A DNA stretch of 64,000 nucleotides from contig JAJAGP010000348.1 in the NCBI GenBank assembly GCA_025084515.1, positions 397,919-461,918 of the forward strand. The letters are read 5' to 3'. Source of the stretch: Ancistrus triradiatus. Taxonomy: Eukaryota; Chordata; Actinopteri; Siluriformes; Loricariidae. The notes beneath the pieces were generated by a model, which did not search any database, was not told the DNA's origin, and saw nothing but the letters and a program-made list of their open reading frames with translations. Shown piece after piece: positions 46,848 to 57,725 of this stretch. Positions within the stretch are counted from its first letter, which is position 1. The number at the start of each line of letters is the position of its first letter. A program made the translations under genes and the position numbers.

Positions 46848-46990
46848 TGGGTAGCACAGTCACCTGACAGCAAGAAGGTCCTGGGTTCGATCTTCAGGTG
46901 GAGTAGCCTGGGCCTTTCTGTGTGGAGTCTGCATGTAGTACCCATGTTTCCCCACTGTCCATTAAAATAGCCACTGATGCTGATAGCAAC
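46848..46990 (+). repeat. SINE-like dispersed repeat, family D
   Basis: The head GCTCGGTGGGTAGCACAGTC, with CAGCAAGAAGGTCCTGGGTT then CGATCTTC, gives clear A- and B-box-like sequences (GGTTCGATCTT). The body runs through CTTTCTGTGTGGAGTCTGCA to CCACTGTCCATTAAAATAGC and then stops. Confidence 0.78.
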
Positions 46991-47926
46991 ATTAAATAAA
47001 CAAAATAAACAAACTAAACACAGGATCTAACACAATGACGTACAGGAAACACTGCACTATCTTAGCTGCTTAATCAAAACTGGTACACTAGCTAGGTATG
47101 GTATATAATGTGGTGTCCTGATCACATAACATGCAGTTTCTCCAAACATATCGCGGACATCAAGCGACGTATAGCTGCATAAAAAAGACAAAAAATGCCT
47201 GTATTTGAGCATTGTGGATTCTTACAGATAGAAGAGAAGGTTTTTTTTCCTTTTTCATTTTTACTCCAGTCAGTCTCCCGTTTTGATCGAGCTAGCAGCA
47301 GTACAAATTTAATGTCTAATATTAAGTACAGAAAGTGCGTGAACCTTTTAATGGAAACGTCTTCACTGTAAAAGAAAGACAGCAGCAGCTGCTTGTTTGT
47401 GTCCGGCTCTACACTCCAAGCAGAGTTAGCTTACTTCCACATCAGTGAGGTGATGCTATTTTAAATGCCTTATTAAATTCATTTGGAGTTGTTCCTCCAC
47501 AGTTTACTTTCTCCATACACACTGCAAACAGCACTCACTGCGAAGAACTAGAATGCTGAAGTCATGGCTGCAACCTAAATAACACTATATCACTGCTCCC
47601 TTACTACTACACCATATAGGATGAGACTATTTAGTGTACTAAGTAATAGCATTGACGCACGACCAAAATCAAACACTTCCTCGTCTTCAGCATGTGTCCG
47701 CACCGATCCGTAAACAAACACAGTTTAAAGCTGGAACTGCGTTTAAAGAAAAACAGAATTGTGAATCAATGTTAGTGAAAACAGTGTGCTTTCATGTCTT
47801 TGTGTCGCTGTCATGTGGTGCACAAGTGTGGCTAAATGTGACCAGTACAGAATTGGTTATATGAGACTGATTGGATCACCGGTCATGTCTGATCATACTG
47901 AAAACCAATCGGAGCATCTCTACTGT
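46991..47926. other. Intron 1 stretch, no recognised feature
   Basis: No repeat or exon signal can be supported. Confidence 0.45.
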
Positions 47927-48287
47927 TAACAGTCTGACTGTTTGAGGCTGTGGACAGGTGTCTTTTATACAGATAACGAGGTCAAACAGGTGCCATTAAT
48001 ACAGGTAACGAGTGGAAGACAGAAGAGCTTCTTAAAGAAATTGTTACAGGTCTGAGAGAGCCAGAAATCTTGCTTATTTGTGGGTGACCAAATACTTATT
48101 TTCCACCATGATGTACAATTAAATTCTTTAAAAATCCTACAATGTGATTTCCTGGATTTTTTTTTTTCCCTCATTTTGTCTCTCATAGTTGAAGTGTACC
48201 CATGATGGAAATTACAACCCTCTGTCATCTTTCTAAATCGGAGACTTGCACAATCAGTGGCTGACTAAATACTTTTTTGCCCCACTG
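47927..48287 (-). mobile_element. Tc1-B end fragment
   Basis: Only the end upstream of the transposase survives: CTGTTTGAGGCTGTGGACAG, then TGACCAAATACTTATTTTCC, then the terminus TTTTTTGCCCCACTG followed by TA (48288-48289). It abuts a Tc1-A copy whose text begins within a few bases, so it probably inserted into that copy before losing its other side. Confidence 0.88.
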
Positions 48288-48290
48288 TAC

Positions 48291-48815
48291 ACTCAGGTAT
48301 GGTCAATCTATGGGATAAAAGTCAATTGTGAGTGAGTGTAGTAAAGAACAGTGATTTATCAGTTTGACCTTCACAACACTTTTGTGGCAGTACATCACTG
48401 CATGAAAAAGGGAGCTTCCTGAGCTGCTGATGAGCTATTGATGCTCATTAGACAGGAAAAGGTTAATTATTTTAATAGTTTCTAAAGAGTTTGGACTCCA
48501 CCAATCCACATTCAGACAGAACGTGTACAAATGGGGAAAACTCAAGACCACTGTTACCCTCTGCAGGAGTGGTCTCAACCGAAGATCACTCCAATTGCAA
48601 GGTGTGCAATAGTCTACAAGGTCACAAAGAAAACCAGGGTAACATCTAAGCAACTAAAGGGCTCTCTCACATTGGCTCACATAGAACGGTGAACAACAAA
48701 TGTGCATGTCACAACTTCAAGGAGACAGGCACTGTTCTCCAAGAAGAGCAATTCTAAAAATCGTGTAGATCAGCCAGAAAACTATTAGAAAATGTTTTAT
48801 GGATGAAAAACAAAA
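48291..48815 (+). mobile_element. Tc1-A copy, left part
   Basis: Decayed text matching the 14731 copy from its 5' region (CAATCTATGGGATAAAAGTC) through the N-terminal transposase (AAAGAGTTTGGACTCCACCA; ACCCTCTGCAGGAGTGGTCT) to ATGTTTTATGGATGAAAAAC, just at the first catalytic block, where repeat C interrupts it. Confidence 0.85.
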
Positions 48816-49570
48816 GTCAAGTCAAGTCAAGTCAGATTTATTTATATAGCGCTTTTTACAATGGAGCATTGTCTCAAAGCAACTTTACAAGTTTAGATTA
48901 TCTCCTAATAACTACGTCCAATCCCAAATTGAGCAAGCCTAGGGCGACAGTGGCAAGGAAAAACTCCCTAGTTCTAGGAAGAAACCTTGGGAGGACCAAA
49001 ACTCAAAAAGGGACCAAACCTCCTTGGGCGGCGTAGATGATAAAATCTAAGAGCGAACTAAAGTCATGGAGTCAAAGTTCGAATAGAATGTGAAGTATGC
49101 ACATCGACATTAAGTGGCCCGGTTATGATGAAAATCTAAGAGCGAAACTAAAGTCATGGAGTCATGGTCGAATAAAATGTGAATTATGCACAGTGGAGCT
49201 CCATCAGATGTACATCATGTGTGGGGCCGGAACTGCCGGGAAAACACAGCTCGGAGAGAAAACAGAAAATGTAATTAGTTATTGATTAAGAGCACAGTGT
49301 TTATTAACAATCACTGATGCCATGTCAATCACTGATGCCAAGTGTAGCATGAGACCCCCGCAGCATTAGCTATAGCAGCATAGCTAGAAAGCTAGAAAGA
49401 GGAGAACTGGTAGGAAACACAGCCAAGAGGGATCACATGAGACATTGGCAACCCCACGAGCGGCAGAAGACAGCAACCCAACGTCTCTGATCACCATAAG
49501 ACTCTTTGACTATGAACCCCCAGCTCTGCCCTTATTCTAAGGCAAGGATGCATGAGTCAAGATCACGAGG
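48816..49570 (-). repeat. Repeat C long copy, inserted in Tc1-A, with internal duplication
   Basis: It starts with a GTCAA tandem (AAGTCAAGTCAAGTCAAGTC), the 3' tail on the minus strand, and shares all landmarks of the 18361 copy. A block of about 90 bp beginning TCTAAGAGCGAACTAAAGTC at 49047 recurs imperfectly from about 49135. The copy extends to about 49570, where Tc1-A text resumes at GTTGCAGTTATTGCTGCACA. The Tc1-A segment for the catalytic core is missing, so the insertion came with, or before, a deletion. Confidence 0.75.
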
Positions 49571-49760
49571 TTGCAGTTATTGCTGCACAAGGATTCTGAA
49601 GTTTTGCCACTCAAGATATGTAACATTTTATCATTGACCAATATATAAATGACCAAGTAATACGTTTGTCTAATTTATTAAATTTTGTTCTCTCCATTTT
49701 TATTACTTTACCATAAATATAGAACACTGCAAGGGGTTCACAAACTTTCAACCACCACTG
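49571..49760 (+). mobile_element. Tc1-A copy, right part
   Basis: Resumes at the transposase C-terminus (GTTGCAGTTATTGCTGCACA), passes the inner repeat region and ends with GGGGTTCACAAACTTTCAAC then CACCACTG, followed by TA. It belongs to the same element as 48291-48815. Confidence 0.87.
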
Positions 49761-49854
49761 TACGTTAAGAGCAGCTTGAAAAATGACGGATTTATTTACA
49801 GTTAAGACATCAATTTTACCTCAATTCACAATTTACAAGTGAATGAATTCCTGC

Positions 49855-50733
49855 AGAAGGGTCCCCCTATCAAGATCTTGCCATCTCCCAGGTGAACTCC
49901 TCCATCACACCTTCTGAGAGCGCAAGAAACCTTGGAGTGATCTTTGATAACCAACTGAGCTTCTCTGCTCATATTTCCAAACTGACCCAGTCATGCAGGT
50001 ACCTCCTCTACAATATCAGGAGAATCCGACCATTCCTTTCCAGAGAAGCCACCCAAGTGCTTGACCAGTCTCTTGTCATAACAAAACTAGATTACTGCAA
50101 TGCTCTTCTGGCTGGTCTTCCAATGCGTGCAATCAGACCCCTGCAACTGATTCAGAATGCAGCGGCTTGTCTGGTTTTCAATCTTCCCAAGTTTTCTCAT
50201 GTCACTCCACTGCTGCGCTCACTTCACTGGCTCCCTGTAGCTGCCCGCATCAGATACAAAACCTTGACGCTCATCTACAAAGCCAAGAATGGAACAGCGC
50301 CATTTTACCTAAAAACTCTGATCAAACCACGTTCTGTACCTCGCACCCTCCGAGATACGAGCTTGGCCCGACTGGATCCTCCACGTAAGATTAAAGGAAG
50401 GCAAGCTTCAAGACTCTTCTCCGTCCTGGCACCCAGGTGGTGGAATGAACTTCCACTGGATGTCCGTATGGCTGAGTCTCTTGCTGTCTTCAAGAGGCGA
50501 CTAAAGACTCACCTCTGTGTGAATAACCTGAGTGAATAAAACTGCAGATCCTCCATTTAAAAAAATAAAAATAAAAAAATTTCTCTACACCAGATACGAG
50601 CAGGTTGTAGTTGGATTGTGTACTTGAGCTATTGTTTACTTGTACTAATATGAGGTTCTATCTCCTAGGATTACAAAGCCCTTTTGTAAGACGCTCTGGC
50701 TAAGGGCGTCTGCTAAATGCTGTAAATGTAAAT
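49855..50733 (+). mobile_element. L2-type LINE, 5'-truncated, intact C-terminal reading frame
   Basis: A non-LTR retrotransposon 3' part. The reverse transcriptase C-terminal region reads through without a break (see the CDS entry), followed by a 3' UTR with A-rich text (50560-50580). The 3' end GGCTAAGGGCGTCTGCTAAA then TGCTGTAAATGTAAATG is near-identical to the SINE tails in this window. 5' truncation is typical of target-primed reverse transcription. Confidence 0.9.
49877..50539 (+). CDS. LINE reverse transcriptase C-terminal fragment
   Basis: An open frame of about 220 codons to the stop at 50537-50539, readable upstream of the first Met-equivalent codon (LAISQVNSSITPS). Conserved family words in order: SARNLGVIFDNQLSFSAHIS, YLLYNIRRIRPFLSRE, LVITKLDYCNALLAGLP, RPLQLIQNAAACLVFNLPK, VTPLLRSLHWLPVAARIRYK, APRWWNELPLDVRMAESLAV and FKRRLKTHL. 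These are the thumb/connection region downstream of the catalytic YADD-type core in L2/jockey-like LINEs; the core itself is lost. An unbroken frame in a truncated copy implies recent insertion. Not a host gene. Confidence 0.88.
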   Translation, partial: LAISQVNSSITPSESARNLGVIFDNQLSFSAHISKLTQSCRYLLYNIRRIRPFLSREATQVLDQSLVITKLDYCNALLAGLPMRAIRPLQLIQNAAACLVFNLPKFSHVTPLLRSLHWLPVAARIRYKTLTLIYKAKNGTAPFYLKTLIKPRSVPRTLRDTSLARLDPPRKIKGRQASRLFSVLAPRWWNELPLDVRMAESLAVFKRRLKTHLCVNNLSE

Positions 50734-50735
50734 GC

Positions 50736-50971
50736 CTAAACAAACAGTTCTTCCCATTCCTTCTCAGGCATAGCAGTACTATAATATCTCTGTATCTCTA
50801 TGTGCTTTCTCAAATCCTGATGCAAGAGGACACATGGCCTCCACTCTGGAGTGTAGGACAAAATTAACAGTGCCTCTTCCTGTATGAAGACCACTTTGAC
50901 GCCGTCCGTTTTCAGCATTGCTATGCTATGTGCCAGAGGAACCCAAGGGAAGCAAGGGCACACAAATGTAG
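50736..50971 (-). CDS. Unidentified exon-like ORF in intron 1
   Basis: On the minus strand a pyrimidine-rich tract (TTTTTTTTGTTTTTTTTCG) precedes AG at 50973-50972. An open frame of 77 codons and a stop follows, reading TFVCPCFPWVPLAHSIAMLK, then TDGVKVVFIQEEALLILSY, TPEWRPCVLLHQDLRKH and ending MPEKEWEELFV. Its residue mix is protein-like rather than low-complexity. I do not recognise the family. The two bases after the AG would complete a codon with the phase-1 donor of rasal2 exon 1, giving a short alternative product, but a one-in-three match is weak evidence. It ends 3 bp from the 3' end of the L2 LINE. It may be a pseudogene piece or part of an unknown mobile element. Confidence 0.3.
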
Positions 50972-50975
50972 CTTT

Positions 50976-53379
50976 TCACAACGAAAAAAAACAAAAAAAA
51001 ACCCAGATCCTCCAAGCTGGGCTGGAGAGAAGGAGAGTGTAAGAGAGCACTAAAAACTACATTAAATGGCTAAATACTAGAAAATCCAGCAGAGAATAAA
51101 ATTTCCACATTAATCCATTTTGACTAAGAGTAATGATTTTAGCTGAGGTCAATCAACAGGCAAGTTGCAACCGATCCTCTATAGACAGGTCCTGGAAGTC
51201 CGGTCAGTGAACAATAGCTAAAAGCTGCATTAGGAGTATTAAAGCATTGCTAAGGCTGGCCAAATTGGCACTAGCACACAATTAGTGTCCATTCATCTTT
51301 AATCATTTATAACCGAGACAGATCAAACTGGCATGGTTGTTGTCCAAAACTTCCATGTAGTGATCAAAAAATCTGATGCTAAGCATTTAGCGGTTACTAT
51401 GGTTACCAAAGATTTTGTACCCTCTCCAACATTGGGAAAGTGAGTTGAACCACCAAGAAAGTGAGTTGATGTTCAAATCCCAAATAGTTCTTTCCCTCAC
51501 CTCATTAAAAATGCTACGGTAATTACTTTGGTTTTGAAGAGGGTGATCAGGATAAAATTTGGGCCTGCCATATTTGTTCTGTCATGTCAGGCATCTCACA
51601 GCATGGGCAAAAGGTGGCATATATGCCGCTTGCCATTCCTGTGGTTTACATGTGAAGCCAAAGATCTCTCTTTGGATTGCAACCTCTGCCTGACAAATAT
51701 AAATGGTATAACACCAAAATTCAAACATACTGTTAATTATCCTAACTTATCATCTGCTATTTGTCTGGTACATCAAAGTCAGGAACTCTCTGCCAGAGCC
51801 TCAAAAAAAAAAACAACCAAAAAATGACACTGACTGACGAGGAGTCTGGTAATGAGACAGTAGACAAAAGTAGAAGACAATATGGATGGTTAGAAGTCAA
51901 TTAAGAGTTATAAATAAGGCTGTTTTCAGAATGTGACATAAACATGCAAACATTGCTTTGTCACTTAAAACCATGCTTGATACAAATACAAAAAGATCCA
52001 GCCATTTTAGTTTGAGAGACAAAAAAGGTGAAATGTTGTTGCCCAGTGTTCTATGATTGGATATTTGACACTAATGCTGATCACTCAGTCTTGAGCAAAT
52101 TGTGCCATGTGTTTTTCCCTTCAGCAAAGGGCAGACCCCTGCCTACGAAATGGAGTGTATTTTTAACCCACACAGAGGTTAGGGCTCTTGTTTCGGAGCT
52201 TAAGCAAGGGAAATCCTGCCACCCCCACCAAGACAGACATCAAGCCTGTACAGAGGAGTTGGGAGGAACACACTAGACTTTCCACTTCCTACAGAGTAAG
52301 GCCAAAGCAAACATTTTAAGAAGAAACAAAAACAAACAGCACCTGCAATGGGTCGTGTATTTACTAAATAATTTAATGTATCGATTAAAAATGAATTGCG
52401 ACTAAAATGTAACACAATGCAAATGAATACCAAGTTTGTTAAACTAAAGGGTTTATGTATCTTTCCTGAACGTGGATGATGAGCCATTGTGTTTATACTT
52501 CTCCGGTCACGGCGTCAGAATGAGATGGGAAAAGGATGTGCGGAACCAGAGCTCCTGCCTGCCTGTCTCTGTATTGTCTGAGTGTGTTACATGTTCCCGC
52601 AGAGTTCAACGCCATATCTGTTAACTGCAAACCTCTGATAACACTTAATAGCGCAGCACAAGATATGTGGCATTCAAATCACTGCTACAATAAGTCACAG
52701 CTTCTGTTTGAGCATATTGGTTTTCAAAATTTGAAAATAAAATAAAAAAACAAGAATTTCCACAGAATGGTTCCCAAGTTGAAGAAAAAAAAAAAAAAAA
52801 TGTAGCCAGTGTTTGTATGAGGCATGACCAGCGTACACACCCTCTAGATGGTCTGTTTTCCCCTTCTTTCCTGTCTGCCTGTTTATACAAAGGCGCCACA
52901 TCAATAAAGAATATAGCACTCCTGGCAAAGCCTACTTGAACCTTATCATTTAAGCAATGTATGTGTGCAAATCCATAATGAAAAAAGATGCTTCTTGTAG
53001 AAAGAGATAAGACAGCCAGTCACATGACTCCATTCAGCACACTTAAATAAAAAATAAAAAAATCAAACTGTGCAAGCTGCCAAATTCCATTGGCTGTACA
53101 AAGCTGGCAACTGCTTCACCGCATTAGACATGTGGCGACAAGTAACACATACAAACTGATCGACCCTTAGGTAGGCTTTTCTGCAGCTTTTCATTTCAGT
53201 GGTTTTTGGCAGTGATCTATTCATTGCCAAGAAGCAAAGTGATGCCTCTTTTTATTATAGAACCACTATAGATCAAGTTAAAAGAGGTAGCTAAATGTAG
53301 CTGAAGCAATGCAGTTGTAGAGGTTAGGTCTGACAAAATATTGGCTTCAGTCAAAAGATGAGGGGAAGCATCAGCATCG
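50976..53379. other. Intron 1 stretch, no recognised feature
   Basis: About 2.4 kb with an A-run at 52783-52800 and short frames only. No terminal repeats, SINE heads or splice-flanked exon can be supported. Confidence 0.45.
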
Positions 53380-54925
53380 GATGGTGGTTTGTAGGATGAC
53401 TGTGGAGGTGAAAACGTGAATAAGAGTAAAAAACAAATCAAGACAAATCAAGCTGAAGGAGGAAGAATGTAATTCAGGCAGGAGGTGAGACAGGTGCTGC
53501 ATGGTAGTGAACAGGTGTTGGATGAGTAGGTAACTGCAGCAGAAGTCGTAAGAGTATAAGCTAGGTGTGACATCTGGACAGAGGAAAAAGACAAGGAGAC
53601 TTGGTGGTGGCGGCAAGAGAAAGTACAGAAAAGTGTAATTAGGAAAAGGTTGGCAAAAAGAAACAGAGATGAAGAAAGTACTACTACTGGCAAAACTTAG
53701 ACACACTTGGCTGTTTAACAAGCTTCCCCCCCCCCTCACAGCAACTACATCACATAAATTATACCAAAAATTGAATTCTTTGAGGCATGGAGTAATTTCA
53801 GTTACTTTAGGTTTTCTATCCTGACACTTTGTTGTGTTACCTGGTCTACCCATACTTTTACCTTTCATAACTTTCCCATTTTGTTTATGCAAGCAAAAAC
53901 TTTTGGATGGAGCTGACTGAAAACATCTTTTGCCACACTCTGTGGTGGATTTTTTTCTGTGTTTGTAGATCTAGAGAAAACTTATCACAGGGTGCTGAGA
54001 GAGTAGTTCTGATGTTGTAAGGGGAAGCAGTGACAGAGAGCAGGATAGGTATGAGTGTGATCATTGTGAGATGTGTGCCAAGAATGACAGTTGGGTTTAC
54101 AGTGGAGGTAGCATTACAAAGATTGGCTCTGAGCCCTTTCTTGGTTGTGAAAGGGATGAACGGGTTGATGGACTTAAGCTGACCGGAGACTTAACTTACT
54201 ATGATGTTCACAGGTGACGCTGCAATATGTAGTACGAGTAGGGAGCAAGTCAAGGTGAGCCTGGAGAGGTGGATGTACAGTATGCACTGGAGAGGAGGAA
54301 AAAGTCAGTAGGAGCAAGGTTAAGCAAAAGTTGAATGATGCAGTTGCAAGGATTAGAGGTGGTAAAGGTAGAGGAGTTTAAATGCTTCAATACTTCAAAG
54401 TATTGGAAAGTGCAGTAGGGCGATGAACAAGAGAGCACATTCAGAATGTTGTGGGTAGCAATAGAGTGGCAGGAGTGATTTGCAATGAAAAGTAATCTGT
54501 AAGAGTGACATACAAAGTTTACATGACACTACTGAGACCAGCTATGTCGTACAGTTTGGAGGTTGTGGTGTAGACAAAAAAGTCAGGGCGAATCTGAAGG
54601 TGGCTGCCATATTTGGTCAGCAGGTCAAGGGCAGACAGGATTAGAAACGAGCATATTAGAATGACAGTACATGTAGAATGGTATGGAGACAATGTGAGAG
54701 AGACGAGATTGAGATTGTTTGGTCATGTGCAGAGGTGCGAGAGCCCCCAGGCAAGAAAAGAAGAGGAAGCCCAAAGAGGCAGTCTATGGATATAGTGATG
54801 GAAGACATACAGATGGTTGGTGGGACAGAAGGAGCAGCAGAGGACATGGTGAGATGGAAACAGATGATCCAATGTGGCGACTCCCAACAGGAGCAGCCAA
54901 AAAAGGAACAGCAGCAGCTGAAATA
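53380..54925 (+). mobile_element. RTE-type LINE, decayed
   Basis: Plus-strand words of a fish RTE-like retrotransposon appear in order across broken frames: AAGCTGAAGGAGGAAGAATG (KLKEEEC), GGACAGAGGAAAAAGACAAGGAGACTT-type text near 53577 (GQRKKTRRL), GTTTGTAGATCTAGAGAAAA (VFVDLEK, start of the RT catalytic region) near 53963, AGCCTGGAGAGGTGG near 54259, and the C-terminal end (see separate entry). Many stops and indels, and the catalytic YADD-type site is unreadable. A long minus-strand frame at 53371-53892 is its antisense shadow. Confidence 0.78.
54613..54925 (+). pseudogene. RTE LINE C-terminal remnant
   Basis: Two overlapping frames carry the end of the RTE protein: ADRIRNEHIRMTVHVE and TRLRLFGHVQRCESPQ in one, then GKKRRGSPKRQSMDIVMEDI, RWKQMIQCGDSQQEQPKKE in the other. 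A frameshift near 54720-54760 separates them. The 3' end CCAATGTGGCGACTCCCAAC has the same motif order as the SINE tail at 31400-31440. Confidence 0.8.
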
Positions 54926-55199
54926 GCAATGTGCCGTGAACCTTGGGGTGTTGAGCACTTCTTGTAATACAGTGGGTGCAGTAAGGCATGTACAGTGAAG
55001 GGGGAGCCAGTCCATCATTTGGTAGGGGTCACTGGTGCAGCACCACAGGTCAAGCCCCTCCAGCTGGCATCCTTTTACAGGTTCATGTTTGTGCCAGCCT
55101 GAAGCCTGAGCTGGCTGGAAAGTCAGGTAAGCATGCATTGGTGTGACATACATCCACTGCAAACATGTTCGTTTGCAGAATGTTTATTTGGTTTATTCA

Positions 55200-55402
55200 A
55201 CCAAATCAATTAACCTAACACACATGTCTTTGGACTGTGGGAGGAAACCGGAGCACCCGGAGTAAACCCACGCAGACACAGGGAGGACATGCAAACTTCA
55301 CACAGAAAGGACCCAGTCTGCTCCACCCTGTGATTGAACAAAGAACCCAGGACGTTCTTGCTGTGAGGTGCCAGTGGTACCCACCGAGCCGCCCTGTTTG
55401 CA
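55200..55402 (-). repeat. SINE-like dispersed repeat, family D
   Basis: Reverse copy with a well-kept core: CACATGTCTTTGGACTGTGG, GAGGAAACCGGAGCACCCGG, AGTAAACCCACGCAGACACA, GGGAGGACATGCAAACTTCA, and the head complement GGACGTTCTTGCTGTGAGGT then CCACCGAGCCGCCCTG. Bases 54926-55199 just left of it are unremarkable. Confidence 0.8.
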
Positions 55403-56346
55403 GAATGAATAAAGAGTCTAGTAGAACCTGAGAAACTGTCTGCGTTCACTCAGATGTGAATGTACAGGTTATTCACTCATTCTGCTTACATAAACTAAAA
55501 CAGGACCACCCATAAGTCTATTTCAGAACTAGAGTTAGTCACCAATACTGAAACAGCCACTTTCTGTCCAGGTTTGTCCAATGGTAAAACACAATGAATA
55601 TAAGTCTGGGGCACATCGTCAAGGACTTTTTCACCCTAGACATCTTATTTCAAAAGGCAAAAGCAATATTCAGATCAATATTTTAATCAACGTAGGAAAA
55701 GGTTTAGCAATCATGGTAAATACTACACACCAAGTGTTTGATTCTTCTTTTTATATTGGACCCTTTAAATCTACATCCACAACCATATATCTACATCCCG
55801 GCAGGCAGGCCTCAGAAAGGCCAGACCGGCACCTGCTGCATGACTGTGTGTGCATGTGTGCATGTAGTTGATACATGAGCAGCATTGTTTACATTCTCTC
55901 CAGTGTAACAGTTTGTGCATCAGAAAAAGTAATAGCAACATGCCCACCGAGATGCCACAATCCTGCTGGCGGGGTTTCATGTCAACCTATAAACTCAAAT
56001 GCCAAATGAGTGTGCTGCCAACGATGTTGCTACAGTTCTGGCATTGCATTTACTACGTAGTGGTTTCAGATGTATTCATTGCATGTTATTTTGGGATGCC
56101 CAATTGGCAATGCATAGCAGCAAGTAAACATCCTACTAATGCAGAGAAGCTGTATTTATTGTATTTATTTTTCTAATTGAAAACATACTTCAAAAAACAG
56201 TGCAAAAGACGTATGATAGATAGTACATTATGCAGAGAAGTAAAGCCCACTACCCTTTGGGGTCCAATCCATTTTTGGCCAAATTAACATATTCTAAAGA
56301 CTAAATTTTTTGTAAATGTGAAAATAAAACCAACAGCTTATATTGT
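55403..56346. other. Intron 1 stretch, no recognised feature
   Basis: No repeat or exon signal can be supported. Confidence 0.45.
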
Positions 56347-56590
56347 ATGGGCATAGTGGAACAGTGGTTAGCACTGTTGTCTCAAAGATCCAGAGACCCG
56401 GGTTCAAGTCTTGCCTAGCCACTGCCTGGGAGGAGCTTGCATGATCTCACTTCATCTCCATTGATTTGGTCTCACATTCGAAGACATGTTTTTGGCCAAC
56501 TGGTAACTCTAAAGTGACCCGTGTGAGTGCATGACGTGACATGACGTGCTGGTGGCTGAAAGACACTAATCAATACCACAGTGAAGCATC
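56347..56590 (+). repeat. SINE-like dispersed repeat, family D
   Basis: Head with GGAACAGTGGTTAGCACTGT and B-box GGTTCAAGTCT; the body retains GAAGACATGTTTTTGGCCAA and CTGGTAACTCTAAAGTGACC. More diverged than other copies. A TA-rich run follows at 56660-56720. Confidence 0.65.
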
Positions 56591-57474
56591 AGCAATCTGA
56601 CCCATAATCACACATGACAAAGGTGGCAGCCCTTACTGGCTGGTCCAGTGTCCAGTTGAATTAAAAAAATATATAAAATATATTTAATATATAATATATA
56701 TATAATATATAAAAAGATATACCTAGAAAAACATCTATCTATGCACATATAGCAGCCAAACCAACCTGCTAAGACATAACCATGAAAGAGCTGGAATGGG
56801 AGTGAAAACAGGAAAGGGAGGAGGTGTCTCCTGGAGTTTGCAGGTAATGACTGGATTCTAAGTACTACTATCTTAGAACCTGCAATAGGTTAAAATGTAA
56901 AGTATACGTATCAATACCTGTTCCATTTGGGCTGCAATATAGACGGCAACAGCCAGGGAACCCCTGGTAGCACCCAATGTACAATGTTTTTAAATGAACA
57001 CAATATGTTTTTACAATGAATTTGGGTGAAGATACAGACCTAAACTGTATTGGGACCACGTGAAGTTCTTGTTACTCCAAGCAAATTACTTGGTGCCTAA
57101 AGCTGTCCATGATTCATCAACAGACCACTGTAGAACATCAACTGACCATAACAAATGATCCTGAGGCATTGGGCACATGCTTCAGATTTATTTAGTTTGG
57201 GACAGCTGTAACAGATCAACTGTTCTCCTATCATAAGAACAAGAACAGAAGGATAAACCCTATCCCCAAACATCTTTAATAAGCTTACACAGAGTCTTGA
57301 GTATAATGCACTTTTCAACAGAGCTGAGCAAGAAAGCACAAGCTTTCTCTTTTCTTTTGTGATCCTCATGTACACTTGATCTTTGCATGCATCTTGTATC
57401 TGGATTGCAGCTTTCTCTACATTATCCAGATTTATAAGAAGACGGCTCTTTTACGGTTTTAAGGTCATGTGTTG
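56591..57474. other. Intron 1 stretch with TA-rich run
   Basis: Holds the imperfect TA/AAT repeat at 56660-56720; otherwise nothing supportable. Confidence 0.5.
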
Positions 57475-57725
57475 GTCTGGCACCTGTCTGAGTGGAGTTT
57501 GCATGTTCTCCACAAATCTGGGTTTCCTCCGATTACATCGGTTTCTCCCCACATTCCAAAGACATGGATTACGTCAACGGGTGTCAATAAAGTTCCCCAG
57601 TATGAGTCAGTGAGTGTGTTAGGGTATGTGCGATGGACTGGTGGGTTGTCCAGGGTTGGTTCTTGTCTTGCGTCCCTTGCTACTGGATAGGCCCTGGGCC
57701 CCATGACTCTGGATTGGACTAAGCA
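57475..57725 (+). repeat. SINE-like dispersed repeat, family D
   Basis: GAGTGGAGTTTGCATGTTCT, TGGGTTTCCTCCGATTACAT, CATTCCAAAGACATGGATTA, and the 3' part GCGATGGACTGGTGGGTTGT with CCAGGGTTGGTTCTTGTCTT. The tRNA-like head is missing, so it is 5'-truncated. Confidence 0.75.

Noticed and set aside
53371..53892. A 173-codon minus-strand frame, hydrophobic in places
   Set aside because: It lies antisense to the RTE-type LINE, whose plus-strand words (KLKEEEC, GQRKK) are recognisable.
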